NCBI RefSeq assembly: GCF_010671565.1
Contig: NZ_JAABOQ010000005.1
Span: 372,001-436,000, forward strand
DNA length: 64,000 bases
Reading direction: 5' to 3'
From: Spongiivirga citrea
Lineage (GTDB): Bacteria; Bacteroidota; Bacteroidia; Flavobacteriales; Flavobacteriaceae
Position 1 is the stretch's first letter. Each line of letters begins with the position of its first letter. A program made the position numbers and the translations under genes. Positions 63,975 to 64,000 of this stretch are shown here, piece by piece. The notes under the pieces were generated by a model that worked only from the letters and a program-made list of their open reading frames with translations, searched no databases and had not been told where the DNA came from.

Positions 63975-64000
63975 GAAGGGTGATTGTTCGTATCATTTTT

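Overview
The window looks like a chromosomal segment of a marine-type member of the Flavobacteriaceae (Bacteroidota). This rests on the AT-rich sequence, the gldB-gldC gliding genes, a secreted protein with a type IX secretion (T9SS) C-terminal domain, a short RpoD without region 1.1, a bacillithiol-type YpdA reductase, many short lipoproteins, promoter elements of the TAnnTTTG type, and frequent GTG/TTG starts with weak Shine-Dalgarno sequences. No rRNA, prophage, insertion sequence or CRISPR array is visible.

Layout. 1-8421: an AsmA-like envelope protein (cut by the left edge), a sugar isomerase/epimerase-like protein, a SUFU-like protein, a large tricorn-type S41 protease and a dienelactone hydrolase-like enzyme. 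8476-13966: the elongasome operon on the minus strand (mreB-mreC-mreD-mrdA-rodA). 14033-20008: purH, a GAF-domain methionine sulfoxide reductase, dnaG, a 50-residue ORF, a NarL-type response regulator and nadE. 20110-25198: gldB-gldC and a 1219-residue ten-module T9SS-secreted protein. 25249-27784: methyltransferase, CxxC protein, engB, alpha/beta hydrolase.

28058-43826 is a complete-looking division and cell wall (dcw) cluster on the plus strand: mraZ-rsmH-ftsL-ftsI-murE-mraY-murD-ftsW-murG-murC-ftsQ-ftsA-ftsZ. It has MraZ-box repeats in front, a terminator behind, and a related palindromic repeat on each side of ftsZ. The elongasome and divisome gene sets therefore lie only about 14 kb apart.

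44125-53520: yqeY, a tRNA-Arg(UCG) followed by tandem repeats, small membrane proteins, an MtfA-like peptidase, ypdA, rpe, a TrpB-like enzyme, a cyclophilin lipoprotein, a BLUF photoreceptor and rpoD. 53728-59962 is more accessory: an ECF sigma factor with a membrane-anchored barrel partner, lipoproteins, and a 7TM-AraC regulator followed by an envelope protein pair. 60028-62741: pnp and rpsO. 62849-63006: a probable structured RNA. 63111-63974: a lipoprotein.

The most notable observations are: the alternating two-type cysteine pattern in the ten-module secreted protein; a DnaG primase that has lost all four zinc ligands; a response regulator with Glu at the phospho-acceptor site; a perfectly palindromic divergent promoter between nadE and gldB; palindromic repeats bracketing ftsZ; a tandem repeat with tRNA T-arm-like ends after tRNA-Arg; and the structured RNA near 62.9 kb.
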